Part shown: piece after piece, positions 15,041-24,480 of the stretch | How positions within the stretch are numbered: the first letter of the stretch is position 1 | Layout of the letters: the number at the start of each line of letters is the position of its first letter | DNA from: Mycolicibacterium iranicum | GTDB taxonomy: Bacteria > Actinomycetota > Actinomycetes > Mycobacteriales > Mycobacteriaceae | NCBI RefSeq assembly: GCF_014190915.1 | Contig: NZ_JACHVU010000006.1 | Coordinates: 124,001-188,000 of the forward strand | DNA: 64,000 nt | Direction: 5' to 3' | Made by a program: the position numbers and the translations under genes | The notes under the pieces: generated by a model | Databases searched by the model: none | The model's input: the letters and a program-made list of their open reading frames with translations, nothing else | What the model was told of the DNA's origin: nothing

Positions 15041-16591
15041 GTGCTGCTGAACGATGTCGCCCGGGCTTCCGCCGAGGTCGCCGCGACCTCGGCCAGGCTG
15101 GCCAAGATCGCCCGCATCGCCGACCTGCTCGGCGCGGCCGACGACAGCGGCGTCGTCGCCGTCGTGGTCTCCTGGCTGTCCGGTGAGCTGACGCAGCGCC
15201 AGATCGGTGTGGGGTGGGCGTCACTGCGCTCGATCCCCGATCCGGCAACGGATCCCACCCTGCAGGTCGCCGACGTCGAGGCCAGGTTCACCGAGATCGG
15301 CGCGACGTCGGGCAAAGGGTCCCAGGCCCGGCGCGCCGAACTGCTCGGCGCCCTGTTCGCCGCGGCGACGGACGTCGAGCAGACTTTCCTGCGCCGCCTG
15401 CTGACCGGTGAGCTGCGTCAGGGCGCGCTGGTCGGGGTGATGGCCGATGCCGTCGCCAAGGCGGCCGGCCTCCCCGCCGCCGCGGTGCGCCGGGCAGCGA
15501 TGCTGGGTGGCGCTCTGCCAACCGTGGCCGAGGCGGCCCTGACGGGCGGAGAGGCCGCGCTGGCCCAATTCAGCCTTCGGGCAGGCACTCCCGTAGGTCC
15601 GATGCTCGCGCAGACCGCCACCGGTGTCGCCGACGCACTGGACCGTCTCGGCGGAACAGCCATGTTCGAAGCCAAGCTCGACGGCGCGCGTGTGCAGATC
15701 CATCGCCGCGGCGACACGGTGTCGGTGTTCACCCGCAGCCTCGACGACGTCACCGCGCGACTGCCCGAGGTGGTCGACGCCACGCTCGCCCTGCCCGCCA
15801 CCGACCTGATCGCCGACGCCGAGGCGATCGCCCTGCGGCCCGACGGACGCCCCCACCGGTTCCAGGTCACCGCGTCACGGTTCGGCGGCCGCGGCGGTTC
15901 CTCCGACGCCGGGGGCCAGGCGCTGTCGGTGTTCTTCTTCGACCTGCTCCACGTCGACGGAACGGACCTTCTCGACCTTCCGGCCCATGAGCGCATCGCC
16001 CGGCTGGACGCGCTCGCCCCGCAGGGCCAACGCGTCGACCGCCTGGTCACCTCCGACGCCGCGGCCGCCGAACGGTTCCTGGACGCGACGCTGGCCGCGG
16101 GCCACGAGGGCGTGATGGCCAAGTCCACCACGGCGCCGTACGAGGCCGGCCGCCGCGGCGCCGGCTGGCTGAAGGTCAAACCCGTGCACACCCTGGACCT
16201 CGTGGTGCTGGCGGTGGAGTGGGGCTCGGGCCGGCGCACGGGCAAGCTGTCCAACATCCACCTCGGTGCCCGCGATCCCGAGACCGGCGGGCTGGTGATG
16301 CTGGGCAAGACGTTCAAGGGCATGACCGACGAGATGCTGGCCTGGCAGACGGAGCGTTTCCTGGAGCTCGCCGACGGGCCCACGGACGGTTCGGGGCGGA
16401 TCGGTGGTGTGGTGAAGGTCCGCCCCGAGCAGGTCGTCGAGATCGCCTTCGACGGTCTGCAGACCTCTACGCGCTATCCGGGTGGGATGGCGCTGCGCTT
16501 CGCCCGGGTGCTGCGCTACCGCGACGACAAGACCGCCGCCGAGGCCGACACCATCGACACGGTGCGCGCACTGTACTCACGGGCCGACTGA
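15041..16591 (+). CDS. ligB: ATP-dependent DNA ligase LigB
   Basis: ATP-dependent DNA ligase of 516 residues. The adenylated lysine is K212 in the motif I segment EAKLDGAR; the preceding ~200 residues form the N-terminal DNA-binding domain, and motifs IV-V are seen as EGVMAKS and WLKVKP, with an OB-fold C-terminus ([21 protein letters not shown]). Mycobacteria carry LigB in addition to the essential NAD-dependent LigA; LigB is dispensable in those tested. The GTG start gives the expected length. Its position before cstA matches Rv3062-Rv3063. Confidence 0.94.
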   Translation: MLLNDVARASAEVAATSARLAKIARIADLLGAADDSGVVAVVVSWLSGELTQRQIGVGWASLRSIPDPATDPTLQVADVEARFTEIGATSGKGSQARRAELLGALFAAATDVEQTFLRRLLTGELRQGALVGVMADAVAKAAGLPAAAVRRAAMLGGALPTVAEAALTGGEAALAQFSLRAGTPVGPMLAQTATGVADALDRLGGTAMFEAKLDGARVQIHRRGDTVSVFTRSLDDVTARLPEVVDATLALPATDLIADAEAIALRPDGRPHRFQVTASRFGGRGGSSDAGGQALSVFFFDLLHVDGTDLLDLPAHERIARLDALAPQGQRVDRLVTSDAAAAERFLDATLAAGHEGVMAKSTTAPYEAGRRGAGWLKVKPVHTLDLVVLAVEWGSGRRTGKLSNIHLGARDPETGGLVMLGKTFKGMTDEMLAWQTERFLELADGPTDGSGRIGGVVKVRPEQVVEIAFDGLQTSTRYPGGMALRFARVLRYRDDKTAAEADTIDTVRALYSRAD

Positions 16592-16600
16592 CAACGATCC

Positions 16601-16655
16601 GGGGGTTTCCCCCCACGCCCCGTTTGTGCGGTGCCAGTATCGAGGCACACACGAA
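16601..16655 (+). other. Short hairpins between ligB and cstA
   Basis: GGGGG-TTT-CCCCC at 16601-16613 may terminate ligB. A second, weaker inverted repeat, GTGCC (16629-16633) with GGCAC (16642-16646), lies about 50 bp before the cstA ATG. No clear regulatory assignment. Confidence 0.4.
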
Positions 16656-16692
16656 AAGCACAGCCAATTCGAATGAGGAGAGGCCGGGCAGG

Positions 16693-18999
16693 ATGGCAAC
16701 ACCGACCGCCGCATCGTCGGAACGCATCGAGGAAACCGTCGGCGACATCACCTACATCCGCACCGACAAGGACCAGCCGCCGGTGGCGGTCATCGACCGG
16801 TCGCCGATCACCACCAAGCAGAAGATCGTGTTCGCGGTCATCGCAGTGCTGGGCGCCCTGGCCTGGGCGATGATCGCGTTCTTCCGCGGCGAGACGGTCA
16901 ACGCCGTCTGGTTCGTGATCGCCGCATTCTGCACCTATGTGCTCGGGTTCCGGTTCTACGCCCGTCTCATCGAGATGAAGATCGTCAAGCCGCGTGACGA
17001 GGTCGCCACTCCGGCAGAGGTTTTCGAGAACGGCACCGACTACATGCCCACCGATCGGCGGGTGCTCTACGGGCACCACTTCGCCGCGATCGCGGGTGCC
17101 GGTCCCCTCGTCGGTCCGGTGCTGGCCACGCAGATGGGCTATCTGCCGGGCGCGATCTGGATCATCATCGGCGCAGTGGTCGCCGGGTGCGTCCAGGACT
17201 ACCTGGTGCTGTCGATCTCCGTGCGGCGCCGCGGCCGTTCGCTGGGGCAGATGGCACGCGACGAGCTCGGCGTCGTCGGCGGCGCCGCGGCCATCATCGG
17301 CGTGCTGGTCATCATGGTGATCCTGCTGGCCGTCCTCGCTCTGGTCGTCGTCAACGCGCTCTCGGAGAGCCCGTGGGGCGTGTTCTCGATCGCGATGACG
17401 ATCCCGATCGCGATTTTCATGGGTTTGTACCTGCGGTTCCTTCGGCCCGGGCGGGTGTCCGAGGTGTCGCTGATCGGTGTGGCCCTGCTCCTGCTGGCGG
17501 TCGTCGCCGGCGGCTGGGTGGCCGAAACCACTTGGGGCGAAGAGTGGTTCACCCTGTCGAAGGTGGCGCTGTCCTGGTGCATCATCATCTACGGCCTCGC
17601 CGCGTCGGTGCTGCCGGTCTGGTTGCTGCTCGCCCCGCGCGACTACCTGTCGACGTTCATGAAGGTCGGCACGATCGCGTTGCTGGCCGTCGGCATCCTG
17701 CTCGCCCGCCCCGTCATGGAGGCGCCGGCGATCTCGGCCTTCGCCGCCAGCGGCACCGGACCGGTGTTCGCGGGTTCGCTGTTCCCGTTCCTGTTCATCA
17801 CCATCGCCTGTGGCGCCCTGTCCGGGTTCCACTCGCTGATCTCGTCGGGCACCACGCCGAAGCTGCTGGAAAAAGAGAGCCAGATGCGGCTGATCGGCTA
17901 CGGCGGCATGCTGACCGAGTCGTTCGTCGCGATCATGGCGCTGATCACCGCGGCGATCCTCAACCAGCACCTGTACTTCGCGATGAACGCCCCCGCCGCC
18001 TCGACCGGCACGACCGCGCAGAGTGCCGCCGACTATGTCAACGGGCTCGGGCTGTCCGGCGCTCCGATCAGCGCCCAGGAGATCGACGAGGCCGCCAGGA
18101 GCGTCGGGGAGAGTTCCATCGTGTCGCGCACCGGCGGCGCGCCGACGCTCGCGTTCGGCATGTCCGAGGTGCTGCACAAGGTGTTCGGCGGGGAAGCACT
18201 CAAGGCGTTCTGGTACCACTTCGCGATCATGTTCGAGGCGCTGTTCATCCTGACCACCGTCGACGCCGGAACCCGCGTCGCGCGGTTCATGCTCTCCGAC
18301 GGCCTCGGCAATCTCGGCGGTCCGCTCAAGAAGTTGCGCAACCCGAGTTGGCGTGTCGGAGCCTGGATCTGCAGCGTGATCGTGGTCGCGGCGTGGGGCT
18401 CCATCCTGCTGATGGGGGTGACCGATCCGCTGGGCGGCATCAACACGCTGTTCCCGCTGTTCGGTATCGCCAACCAGTTGTTGGCCGCCATTGCGCTGAC
18501 GGTCGTCACGGTCGTGGTCATCAAGCGGGGGCTGCTGAAATGGGCCTGGATACCCGGCATTCCGCTCGCCTGGGATCTGGTCGTCACCATGACGGCGTCC
18601 TGGCAGAAGATCTTCTCCGGCGATCCCAAGGTGGGCTACTGGACGCAGCACTTCCAGTACCGCAACGCCAAGGACGCCGGTCAGACCAGTTTCGGCGCGG
18701 CCAAGGACATCGGACAGCTCGACGCCGTCATCCGCAACACCTTCATCCAGGGCACCCTGTCGATCATCTTCGCGGTGCTCGTGGTGATCGTGTTCGTCGC
18801 CGGCGTGATCGTCGCGCTGAAAGCCATTCGAGGAACGGGAAGTCCGCTCACCGAGGACGACCCGGTCCCCTCCCGCATGTTCGCGCCGTCGGGGATGTTC
18901 ATGACCGCAGCCGAGAAGGAGGTCCAGAAACAATGGGACGCACGACCGACCGCGCACGCCGGATCCTCGGCCAGATCGGGTGGTACTGGAAGTCACTGA
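16693..18999 (+). CDS. cstA: CstA family carbon-starvation transporter
   Basis: Polytopic inner-membrane transporter of 768 residues with some 16-18 hydrophobic segments. Characterised CstA/BtsT proteins import pyruvate (and were earlier linked to peptide uptake). Conserved blocks include the YGHHFAAIAGAGPLVGPVLA motif, VQDYLVL, SGTTPKLL and DAGTRVARFML. A GAGGAGAGG site precedes the ATG at modest distance. The last 67 bp overlap the gene of a small YbdD-type protein, the usual accessory partner. Expression is usually starvation-controlled; I see no certain operator. Confidence 0.94.
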   Translation: MATPTAASSERIEETVGDITYIRTDKDQPPVAVIDRSPITTKQKIVFAVIAVLGALAWAMIAFFRGETVNAVWFVIAAFCTYVLGFRFYARLIEMKIVKPRDEVATPAEVFENGTDYMPTDRRVLYGHHFAAIAGAGPLVGPVLATQMGYLPGAIWIIIGAVVAGCVQDYLVLSISVRRRGRSLGQMARDELGVVGGAAAIIGVLVIMVILLAVLALVVVNALSESPWGVFSIAMTIPIAIFMGLYLRFLRPGRVSEVSLIGVALLLLAVVAGGWVAETTWGEEWFTLSKVALSWCIIIYGLAASVLPVWLLLAPRDYLSTFMKVGTIALLAVGILLARPVMEAPAISAFAASGTGPVFAGSLFPFLFITIACGALSGFHSLISSGTTPKLLEKESQMRLIGYGGMLTESFVAIMALITAAILNQHLYFAMNAPAASTGTTAQSAADYVNGLGLSGAPISAQEIDEAARSVGESSIVSRTGGAPTLAFGMSEVLHKVFGGEALKAFWYHFAIMFEALFILTTVDAGTRVARFMLSDGLGNLGGPLKKLRNPSWRVGAWICSVIVVAAWGSILLMGVTDPLGGINTLFPLFGIANQLLAAIALTVVTVVVIKRGLLKWAWIPGIPLAWDLVVTMTASWQKIFSGDPKVGYWTQHFQYRNAKDAGQTSFGAAKDIGQLDAVIRNTFIQGTLSIIFAVLVVIVFVAGVIVALKAIRGTGSPLTEDDPVPSRMFAPSGMFMTAAEKEVQKQWDARPTAHAGSSARSGGTGSH

Positions 19000-19136
19000 T
19001 GGGCGACAACCATTACGAGCGCTACCTGGAGCACCACGCCCGCACCCACGCCGGGCGTGAAGCGATGTCCGAACGTGACTACTGGCGTCATCGTCACGCT
19101 GCGGCGGACGCGAATCCGGGCGCACGCTGCTGCTGA
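18933..19136 (+). CDS. YbdD/YjiX family small protein
   Basis: 67-residue cytoplasmic protein of the DUF466 (YbdD/YjiX) family, recognised by GQIGWYWKSLMGDNHYERYL and the MSERDYWRHRH segment. In E. coli, YbdD is needed for pyruvate uptake by CstA, so a partner role is likely. The ATG at 18933 is preceded by a strong AGGAGG site and the gene overlaps the end of cstA by 67 bp in another frame. It ends with ARCC. Confidence 0.9.
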   Translation: MGRTTDRARRILGQIGWYWKSLMGDNHYERYLEHHARTHAGREAMSERDYWRHRHAAADANPGARCC

Positions 19137-19148
19137 TCGACCACGCTA

Positions 19149-19167
19149 AACTGTCGGCCATACGGTA
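19149..19167 (+). promoter_or_regulatory. TACTGTAA-type operator, degenerate copy
   Basis: AACTGTCG-GCC-ATACGGTA matches TACTGTAA-N3-TTACAGTA with 5 mismatches out of 16. The right half contains TACGGT, a TANNNT -10 candidate for the amidohydrolase gene that starts at 19190. Confidence 0.45.
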
Positions 19168-19189
19168 AGTGCCTACAGACGGGACGGCC

Positions 19190-20485
19190 ATGAACAAAGA
19201 CGACATGATCCTGATCAGCGTCGACGACCACGTGGTCGAGCCGCCGGACATGTTCAAGAACCACCTGCCGAAGAAGTACCTCGACGAGGCACCGCGGTTG
19301 GTCCACAACGCCGACGGCAGCGACACGTGGCAGTTCCGCGACGTGGTCATCCCCAACGTCGCCCTCAACGCGGTCGCGGGCCGCCCCAAGGAGGAGTACG
19401 GCCTCGAACCGCAGGGCCTCGACGAGATCCGGCCCGGGTGCTGGAAAGTCGACGAGCGGGTCAAGGACATGAACGCCGGCGGCATCCTCGGCTCGGTCTG
19501 CTTCCCGTCCTTCCCCGGTTTCGCCGGTCGGCTGTTCGCGACCGAGGATCCGGAGTTCTCACTGGCGCTGCTGCAGGCCTACAACGACTGGCACGTCGAG
19601 GAGTGGTGCGGCGCCTATCCGGCACGCTTCATCCCGATGACCCTGCCGGTGATCTGGGATGCGGAGGCCTGCGCCAAGGAGGTGCGCCGCAACGCCGCGC
19701 GCGGTGTCCACGCGCTGACGTTCTCGGAGAACCCCGCGGCCATGGGCTATCCGAGCTTCCACGACGACTACTGGACGCCGCTGTGGGAGGCACTGGTCGA
19801 CACCGACACGGTGATGAACGTCCACATCGGCTCCTCGGGCAAGCTCGCGATCACCGCCCCCGACGCGCCGATGGACGTCATGATCACGCTGCAGCCGATG
19901 AACATCGTGCAGGCGGCGGCGGACCTGCTGTGGTCCAAGCCGGTCAAGAAATACCCCGACCTGAAGATCGCGTTGTCCGAGGGCGGCACCGGCTGGATTC
20001 CGTACTTCCTGGAACGCGCCGACCGCACCTACGAGATGCACTCGACCTGGACGGGCCAGGACTTCGGCGACCAGAAACCGTCCGAGGTGTTCCGCGACCA
20101 TTTCCTGACCTGCTTCATCTCCGATCCGGTCGGGGTCGCCCTGCGCAACGAGATCGGCATCGACAACATCTGCTGGGAAGCCGACTACCCCCACAGCGAC
20201 TCGATGTGGCCCGAAGCGCCCGAACAGCTCGACGAGGTCCTCAAGGCCCACAGCGTGCCCGACGACGAGATCAACAAGATGACCTTCGAGAACGCGATGC
20301 GCTGGTACCACTGGGATCCGTTCACCCACATCCCGAAGGAGCAGGCCACCGTCGGGGCGCTGCGCAAGGCCGCCGAGGGCCACGACGTCTCGATCCAGGC
20401 GTTGTCCCACCACAAGGAGGGCGAACGCGGCGGCGGGACAGGGCATTTCGATGCGCTGAACGCAGCAGCCCGCGGCAACTCCTGA
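19190..20485 (+). CDS. Amidohydrolase_2 family metal-dependent hydrolase
   Basis: 431-residue soluble TIM-barrel protein of the amidohydrolase-2 family (PF04909), which includes metal-dependent decarboxylases and ring-cleavage hydrolases. Visible metal-site elements are VDDHVVEPP at 11-19 (D-x-H type), NVHIGSSG in the middle and D332 in WEADYPHSD. The reaction here is unknown; such enzymes in catabolic loci often decarboxylate or hydrolyse C-C bonds of cyclic acids. ATG 19190 follows GGGACGG; a GTG 21 nt upstream is in frame. It opens the catabolic region, behind a degenerate copy of the shared operator. Two other proteins of this family lie at 46036 and 48506. Confidence 0.88.
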   Translation: MNKDDMILISVDDHVVEPPDMFKNHLPKKYLDEAPRLVHNADGSDTWQFRDVVIPNVALNAVAGRPKEEYGLEPQGLDEIRPGCWKVDERVKDMNAGGILGSVCFPSFPGFAGRLFATEDPEFSLALLQAYNDWHVEEWCGAYPARFIPMTLPVIWDAEACAKEVRRNAARGVHALTFSENPAAMGYPSFHDDYWTPLWEALVDTDTVMNVHIGSSGKLAITAPDAPMDVMITLQPMNIVQAAADLLWSKPVKKYPDLKIALSEGGTGWIPYFLERADRTYEMHSTWTGQDFGDQKPSEVFRDHFLTCFISDPVGVALRNEIGIDNICWEADYPHSDSMWPEAPEQLDEVLKAHSVPDDEINKMTFENAMRWYHWDPFTHIPKEQATVGALRKAAEGHDVSIQALSHHKEGERGGGTGHFDALNAAARGNS

Positions 20486-20502
20486 GTCACGGCCCGCCGA
20501 GA

Positions 20503-20549
20503 CTGCATTCCGGCAGGCGTCCACTCGGACTTTTCCTGCGGAAATGCAG
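20503..20549. terminator. Hairpin between convergent genes
   Basis: CTGCATTCCGGCAGG (20503-20517) pairs with CCTGCGGAAATGCAG (20535-20549), 13 of 15 positions, 17-nt loop with TTTT beside the right arm. It lies between the amidohydrolase and P450 genes, so it can terminate both. Confidence 0.6.
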
Positions 20550-20559
20550 TGTCGGGGCG

Positions 20560-21798
20560 TCAGCCTTTCAGGGCATACCGGATCGGGAGGTGCTTGAGCC
20601 CGCCGACGAAGATCGTGGCGGTGTGCTCCGGGCTGCCGGCAAGCTCGATCGATGTCAGGCGCGGCAGCAGCTCGGCGTAGAAGCTGGCGATCTCCATGCG
20701 GGCCAGCGCCGCCCCCAGGCAGAAGTGCACGCCGTAGCCGAACGCCACGTGCCTGTTGGGGTCGCGGGCAACATCGAAGCAGAACGGATCGGCGAAGACG
20801 TCCTCGTCGCGGTTTCCCGACGGGTAGGACAGCAGCACCGACTCCCCCGCGGCGATCGGCACTCCGCGAACCACGGTGTCCTGCTGCGCGGTTCGCATGA
20901 ACTCCTTCACCGGCGTGACCCAGCGGATCATCTCCTCGACCGCCAGCGGCAGCAGCTCGGGATGCTGCTGGAGCCGCGCCAGCTGGTCCGGGTTCTCGAT
21001 CAGCGCCTGCAGCCCTCCTGAGATGGTCGCGCTGGTCGTGTCGTGTCCGGCCGTCGCGACGATCAGGTAGTAGGAGACGGTGTCGATGTCCGAGAGCGGT
21101 TCGCCGTCGATGCGCGCGTTCGCAATCGCCGAGGCCAGATCCTCCGTCGGCTGCGCCCGCCGCGACGCGGTGATCTCGTTGAAGTAGGTGAACATGTCCA
21201 GCAGCGCGAGCCCCCGCTCCTCCATGGTGGCCCCGCGCTGCAGTTCGGCGTCATCGCTGCCGAACAACTCCTGGGTGTAGGTCAGCATCCGCGGGAAATC
21301 GGCCTCGGGGATCCCGAGCAGCGACATGATCACGTACAGCGGGAAGTTCACGGCGACCTCCTGCACGAAGTCGCACTGCCCGCCGCGGTCGGCCATCTGG
21401 TCGACGAACGACTTCGCCAGCTCGTCGACTCGGATCTTCAACGCGCGCATCGCTTTCGGTCTGAACCAGTCGGCCCCGACCGCCCTGACCTTGCGATGCC
21501 GCGGATCGTCCATGTGGATCAGCGTGCTGACCCCCATCGCGGCGTGCTGCGCGTCGCCCTCGGCGGTGGTGAGCACCGGCCGCGGCGAATTCGTGAAGAC
21601 GGTGTGGTCGCGTTCGACGGCCATGATGTCGGCGTGTCTGGTGATCGCCCAGAACGGGTTGTAGCCCTCGGCCTCCACCCACGACACGGGCGCATGCGCC
21701 CGCAGGTGCGTCATCGCCGCGTGCAGCCGCCCCTCGTCGGCGTAGGCGGTCGGGTCTGCGAAGACCTTCGCGGCCTCATCGGCCACTCGCACGGTCAT
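20560..21798 (-). CDS. Cytochrome P450
   Basis: Bacterial class I P450, 412 residues. Heme motif FGYGVHFCLG gives axial C360; the I-helix carries AGHDTT; the ExxR pair is EEMIR. Overall style is that of the mycobacterial steroid/terpene-oxidising P450 clan, but I cannot assign a CYP family. The ATG at 21796-21798 follows GAAGGAG and overlaps the stop of the upstream LLM oxidoreductase gene (ATGA), so the two are co-translated. Electron partners (ferredoxin, reductase) are not encoded nearby. Confidence 0.92.
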   Translation of the reverse strand: MTVRVADEAAKVFADPTAYADEGRLHAAMTHLRAHAPVSWVEAEGYNPFWAITRHADIMAVERDHTVFTNSPRPVLTTAEGDAQHAAMGVSTLIHMDDPRHRKVRAVGADWFRPKAMRALKIRVDELAKSFVDQMADRGGQCDFVQEVAVNFPLYVIMSLLGIPEADFPRMLTYTQELFGSDDAELQRGATMEERGLALLDMFTYFNEITASRRAQPTEDLASAIANARIDGEPLSDIDTVSYYLIVATAGHDTTSATISGGLQALIENPDQLARLQQHPELLPLAVEEMIRWVTPVKEFMRTAQQDTVVRGVPIAAGESVLLSYPSGNRDEDVFADPFCFDVARDPNRHVAFGYGVHFCLGAALARMEIASFYAELLPRLTSIELAGSPEHTATIFVGGLKHLPIRYALKG

Positions 21799-22841
21799 GG
21801 TGTCTCCTTCATTGCGCCGCAACGCATCTCCGATACCAGCTCGATGACGGTGTCTTCGTCGATCGACGACGGGAAGCCCACCAGGACACGGTCGATCAGA
21901 CCGTCACAGCGGGCGCGGACCTTGTGCACCACGTCGTCGAGCGGTGCGACGACGGCAAACTCGCCGAGGATGGTGTCGTCGATCAGCGAGCCCATGGTGT
22001 CCCAGTCGCCGTCGCGGGACAGCCGGTGCAGTTCGGTCTGCAGCTCCCCCCAGCCGTGCAGTTCCAGCACCCCGCGGTAGGCGGGGGTGGACGCATAGAA
22101 CGCGATCTGCTTGCGGGTGGCCACCGACGCCGCGCTCAGTTCCTGTTCGTCGCGGCCCGTCACCACGAACAGCGGACTCGCCACTTCGACGTCCTGCCGT
22201 CGCCTGCCCGACCTCTCGATGCCGCGCAACAGGGTCGGGAGCGTCACCTCCCGGAAGTACCGCTGGGTCGAGAAGGCGTGCGCGAGCAGGCCGTCGGCGA
22301 CTTCCCCGCACATCTCGGTCATGCGGTCACCGACGGCCGCGACGAACACTCTGGGCTCGCCGAAGGAATGCGGGGGCGGCACGAACATGGGCGTCATCAG
22401 AGTGTGCGTGTAGAAGTCGCCCTCGAAGTCGAGCCGGGTACCGTCGCGCCAGCACGCCCAGATCTCGTGCAGGGCCTGGACGAATTCCCGCATCCGTGCG
22501 ACCGGCCGGCCCCACGGCATGCTGAACCGCCTCTCGATGTGGGGTTTGATCTGCGAACCCAATCCCAGGAGGAGTCGCCCCTGCGAGAAGTCCTGCAGGT
22601 CCCAACCGATCTGCGCCACGGTCATCGGGTTCCGCGCGAAGGCGACGGCGATGCTGGTGCCCAGCTCGATGCGGCTGGTGTGCTCGGCCGCCAAGGTCAG
22701 CGGCAGGAAGGGGTCGTGGTTGATCTCCGCCGTCCAGCAACCGTCGTAGCCTCGGTCTTCCAGCGTTCTGGCGCCGGTGGGAACGTGGGACAGTTGACTG
22801 ACGACGGCAGCGTCCACCTTGAGGCCGCCTTCAGCACCCAT
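21795..22841 (-). CDS. LLM-class (luciferase-like) F420-dependent oxidoreductase
   Basis: 348-residue luciferase-like monooxygenase family TIM barrel; in mycobacteria most such proteins use F420 rather than FMN. Typical elements are GYDGCWTAEINHDPFLPL, RIELGTSIAVAFARNPMTVA and GRLLLGLGSQ. Substrate unknown. I place the start at ATG 22839-22841: on the minus strand TTGACC and TAGCTT are 18 bp apart and the -10 box ends 8 nt before the ATG, so a short or absent leader is likely. This promoter overlaps the operator copy at 22854-22872. The gene is followed directly by a P450. Confidence 0.85.
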   Translation of the reverse strand: MGAEGGLKVDAAVVSQLSHVPTGARTLEDRGYDGCWTAEINHDPFLPLTLAAEHTSRIELGTSIAVAFARNPMTVAQIGWDLQDFSQGRLLLGLGSQIKPHIERRFSMPWGRPVARMREFVQALHEIWACWRDGTRLDFEGDFYTHTLMTPMFVPPPHSFGEPRVFVAAVGDRMTEMCGEVADGLLAHAFSTQRYFREVTLPTLLRGIERSGRRRQDVEVASPLFVVTGRDEQELSAASVATRKQIAFYASTPAYRGVLELHGWGELQTELHRLSRDGDWDTMGSLIDDTILGEFAVVAPLDDVVHKVRARCDGLIDRVLVGFPSSIDEDTVIELVSEMRCGAMKETP

Positions 22842-22853
22842 GTTGAATGAAGC

Positions 22854-22872
22854 TACAGTAAGCAATTCAGTA
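22854..22872. promoter_or_regulatory. TACTGTAA-type operator
   Basis: TACAGTAA-GCA-ATTCAGTA, 3 mismatches from TACTGTAA-N3-TTACAGTA. It lies between the divergent LLM/P450 and carboxyltransferase genes; on the minus strand it contains TACTGT (TANNNT) and overlaps the TTGACC/TAGCTT promoter spacer. Confidence 0.6.
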
Positions 22873-22921
22873 AGGTCAACGTTGCGAAGCGTTGTGCGTC
22901 GCCGACGACGGGAGACTGCGT

Positions 22922-24418
22922 ATGGCCGGGGCCGAGGATTGGGCCGGGACACTCGACGAGTTGGCGCGCCGCCGTGAGGTTTCCCGCAGCATGGGCGGCC
23001 AGGAGCGGCTGGCCCGGCACCACGCCAAGGGCAAGTGGGACGCCCGTACCCGCATCGAGCACCTGCTGGACACAGGGACCTTCCGGGAATTCGGCACGCT
23101 GGTCGGTGGCGATGTCGCCGCCGACGGGATCGTCGCCGGTTCGGGGCTGGTCGACGGCCGGCCGGTCATGATCGGCGCCGAGGACTTCACCACACTGGCC
23201 GGCAGCATCGGCCCAGGAGGCAACGCGAAACGTTACCGGCTGGCCGAACTGGCGCTGCGCGACCGGGTTCCGCTGGTCATGCTGCTGGAAGGAGCCGGGT
23301 TCCGCCCCAGCGGCGAGCACTACGGCCGCACTCCGACCGACCTGCTCGCGCAGGCGCAGTGCTCGGGGAAGGTGCCGATGGTCGGCGGACTGTTCGGCCC
23401 CTCGGCCGGCCACGGCGCCCTCGTCGCCCCGGTGTGCGACTGGACCATCATGACCGCACAGGGGGCGATCTTCACCGCGGGTCCGCCGGTGGTCAAAGAG
23501 TCGACGGGCGAGCACATCTCGAAGGAGGACCTGGGTGGCCCCGCCGTCGCGCTGGCCAGCGGGGTGATCCACAATCTCGGCGCCGACGACGCCGCGGTGC
23601 TCGACGACATCCGGCGCTACCTCTCCTATTTCCCGTCGAGCGCGTGGTCGTATCCGTCGTCCGCGCCGGCCGGTGAGGCGACGGGCCGCCGGCCGACCCC
23701 CGAGCTGCTGGACATCGTGCCTCGCGGCAACCGTCAGGTCTACGACATGCGGGCTGTGCTCGACGTCGTCTTCGACGACACGGACTGGTTCGAGGTGCAG
23801 CCCAGGTTCGGCCGGGCGATGATCACGGCGCTGGCCCACCTCGGCGGTCACCCCGTCGCGGTGGTGGCCAACCAGCCCAACGTGCTCGCCGGCTCCATCG
23901 ACGCCGACGCCGCCGACAAGGCGGCGCATTTCATCGCCGTCGCCGACGCGTTCCATCTGCCGATCGTCTTCCTGGCCGACAACCCGGGGATGCTGCCGGG
24001 AAGCCGCTCCGAGAAGTCGGGCGTGCTACGCAGCGGGGCCCGCATGTTCGCCGCCCAGACCGCCGCGACGACGCTCAAGCTGCATGTGACCCTGCGCAAG
24101 GCATACGGCTTCGGCTCGATGGTGATGTCGCTCTTGGGTTTCGACAACCAGAGCGCGACGTTCGCCTATCCGGGTGCGACGATGGGCGCGATGAGCGCCG
24201 CGGCACTGAGTCGCGCCTCGCACGCCACCGAGGACGTCGAGGCCAGGCTGCGCCAGGCCGAGGTGGACGCATCGTTCCGCTCGGCGGGACACCTGGGGTT
24301 CGACGACCTGATCCATCCGGAGGAGACGCGTGACGTGCTGATCGATGCGCTGGAGCGGGGCCTCCACAGCCGCCAGGCCGCGGCGCAACCGGTCACGCGC
24401 ACGGTCATCACCCCCTAG
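22922..24418 (+). CDS. Acyl-CoA carboxylase carboxyltransferase (beta) subunit
   Basis: 498-residue carboxyltransferase of the AccD/PccB/MmdA family, which transfers CO2 from biotin to an acyl-CoA. The N-terminal half has SMGGQERLARHHAKGKWDAR and the acyl-CoA-binding GPGGNAKRYRLAELAL region; the C-terminal half has the biotin-side PIVFLADNPGMLPG and YPGATMGAMS segments. No biotin carboxylase or biotin carrier gene is in the window, so the alpha subunit must come from elsewhere. ATG 22922 has a GGGAG site 7 nt upstream; a GTG 30 nt earlier is less likely. Acyl-CoA specificity (propionyl, geranyl-type or other) cannot be told. Confidence 0.88.
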   Translation: MAGAEDWAGTLDELARRREVSRSMGGQERLARHHAKGKWDARTRIEHLLDTGTFREFGTLVGGDVAADGIVAGSGLVDGRPVMIGAEDFTTLAGSIGPGGNAKRYRLAELALRDRVPLVMLLEGAGFRPSGEHYGRTPTDLLAQAQCSGKVPMVGGLFGPSAGHGALVAPVCDWTIMTAQGAIFTAGPPVVKESTGEHISKEDLGGPAVALASGVIHNLGADDAAVLDDIRRYLSYFPSSAWSYPSSAPAGEATGRRPTPELLDIVPRGNRQVYDMRAVLDVVFDDTDWFEVQPRFGRAMITALAHLGGHPVAVVANQPNVLAGSIDADAADKAAHFIAVADAFHLPIVFLADNPGMLPGSRSEKSGVLRSGARMFAAQTAATTLKLHVTLRKAYGFGSMVMSLLGFDNQSATFAYPGATMGAMSAAALSRASHATEDVEARLRQAEVDASFRSAGHLGFDDLIHPEETRDVLIDALERGLHSRQAAAQPVTRTVITP

Positions 24419-24427
24419 CCCCCTCGC

Positions 24428-24476
24428 GATGTCGGTGTCGTTGGTCAAGGCCTGCGTGACCGACGACACCGAAATC
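24428..24476. repeat. 49-bp inverted repeat, copy 1, between convergent genes
   Basis: Left arm 24428-24447 and right arm 24457-24476 form a 20-bp stem with 2 mismatches and a 9-nt loop. A near-identical element is at 43755-43803. It probably acts as a bidirectional terminator. Confidence 0.75.
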
Positions 24477-24480
24477 CCTG

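Noticed and set aside
16620..16660. CRP-type site upstream of cstA
   Set aside because: TGTG and CACA are present but too far apart for a TGTGA-N6-TCACA site.
16516..19485. 989-residue open frame antisense to cstA
   Set aside because: Mirror frame of a GC-rich real gene; arginine/aspartate/glycine-rich with no domain, and cstA on the other strand is unambiguous.
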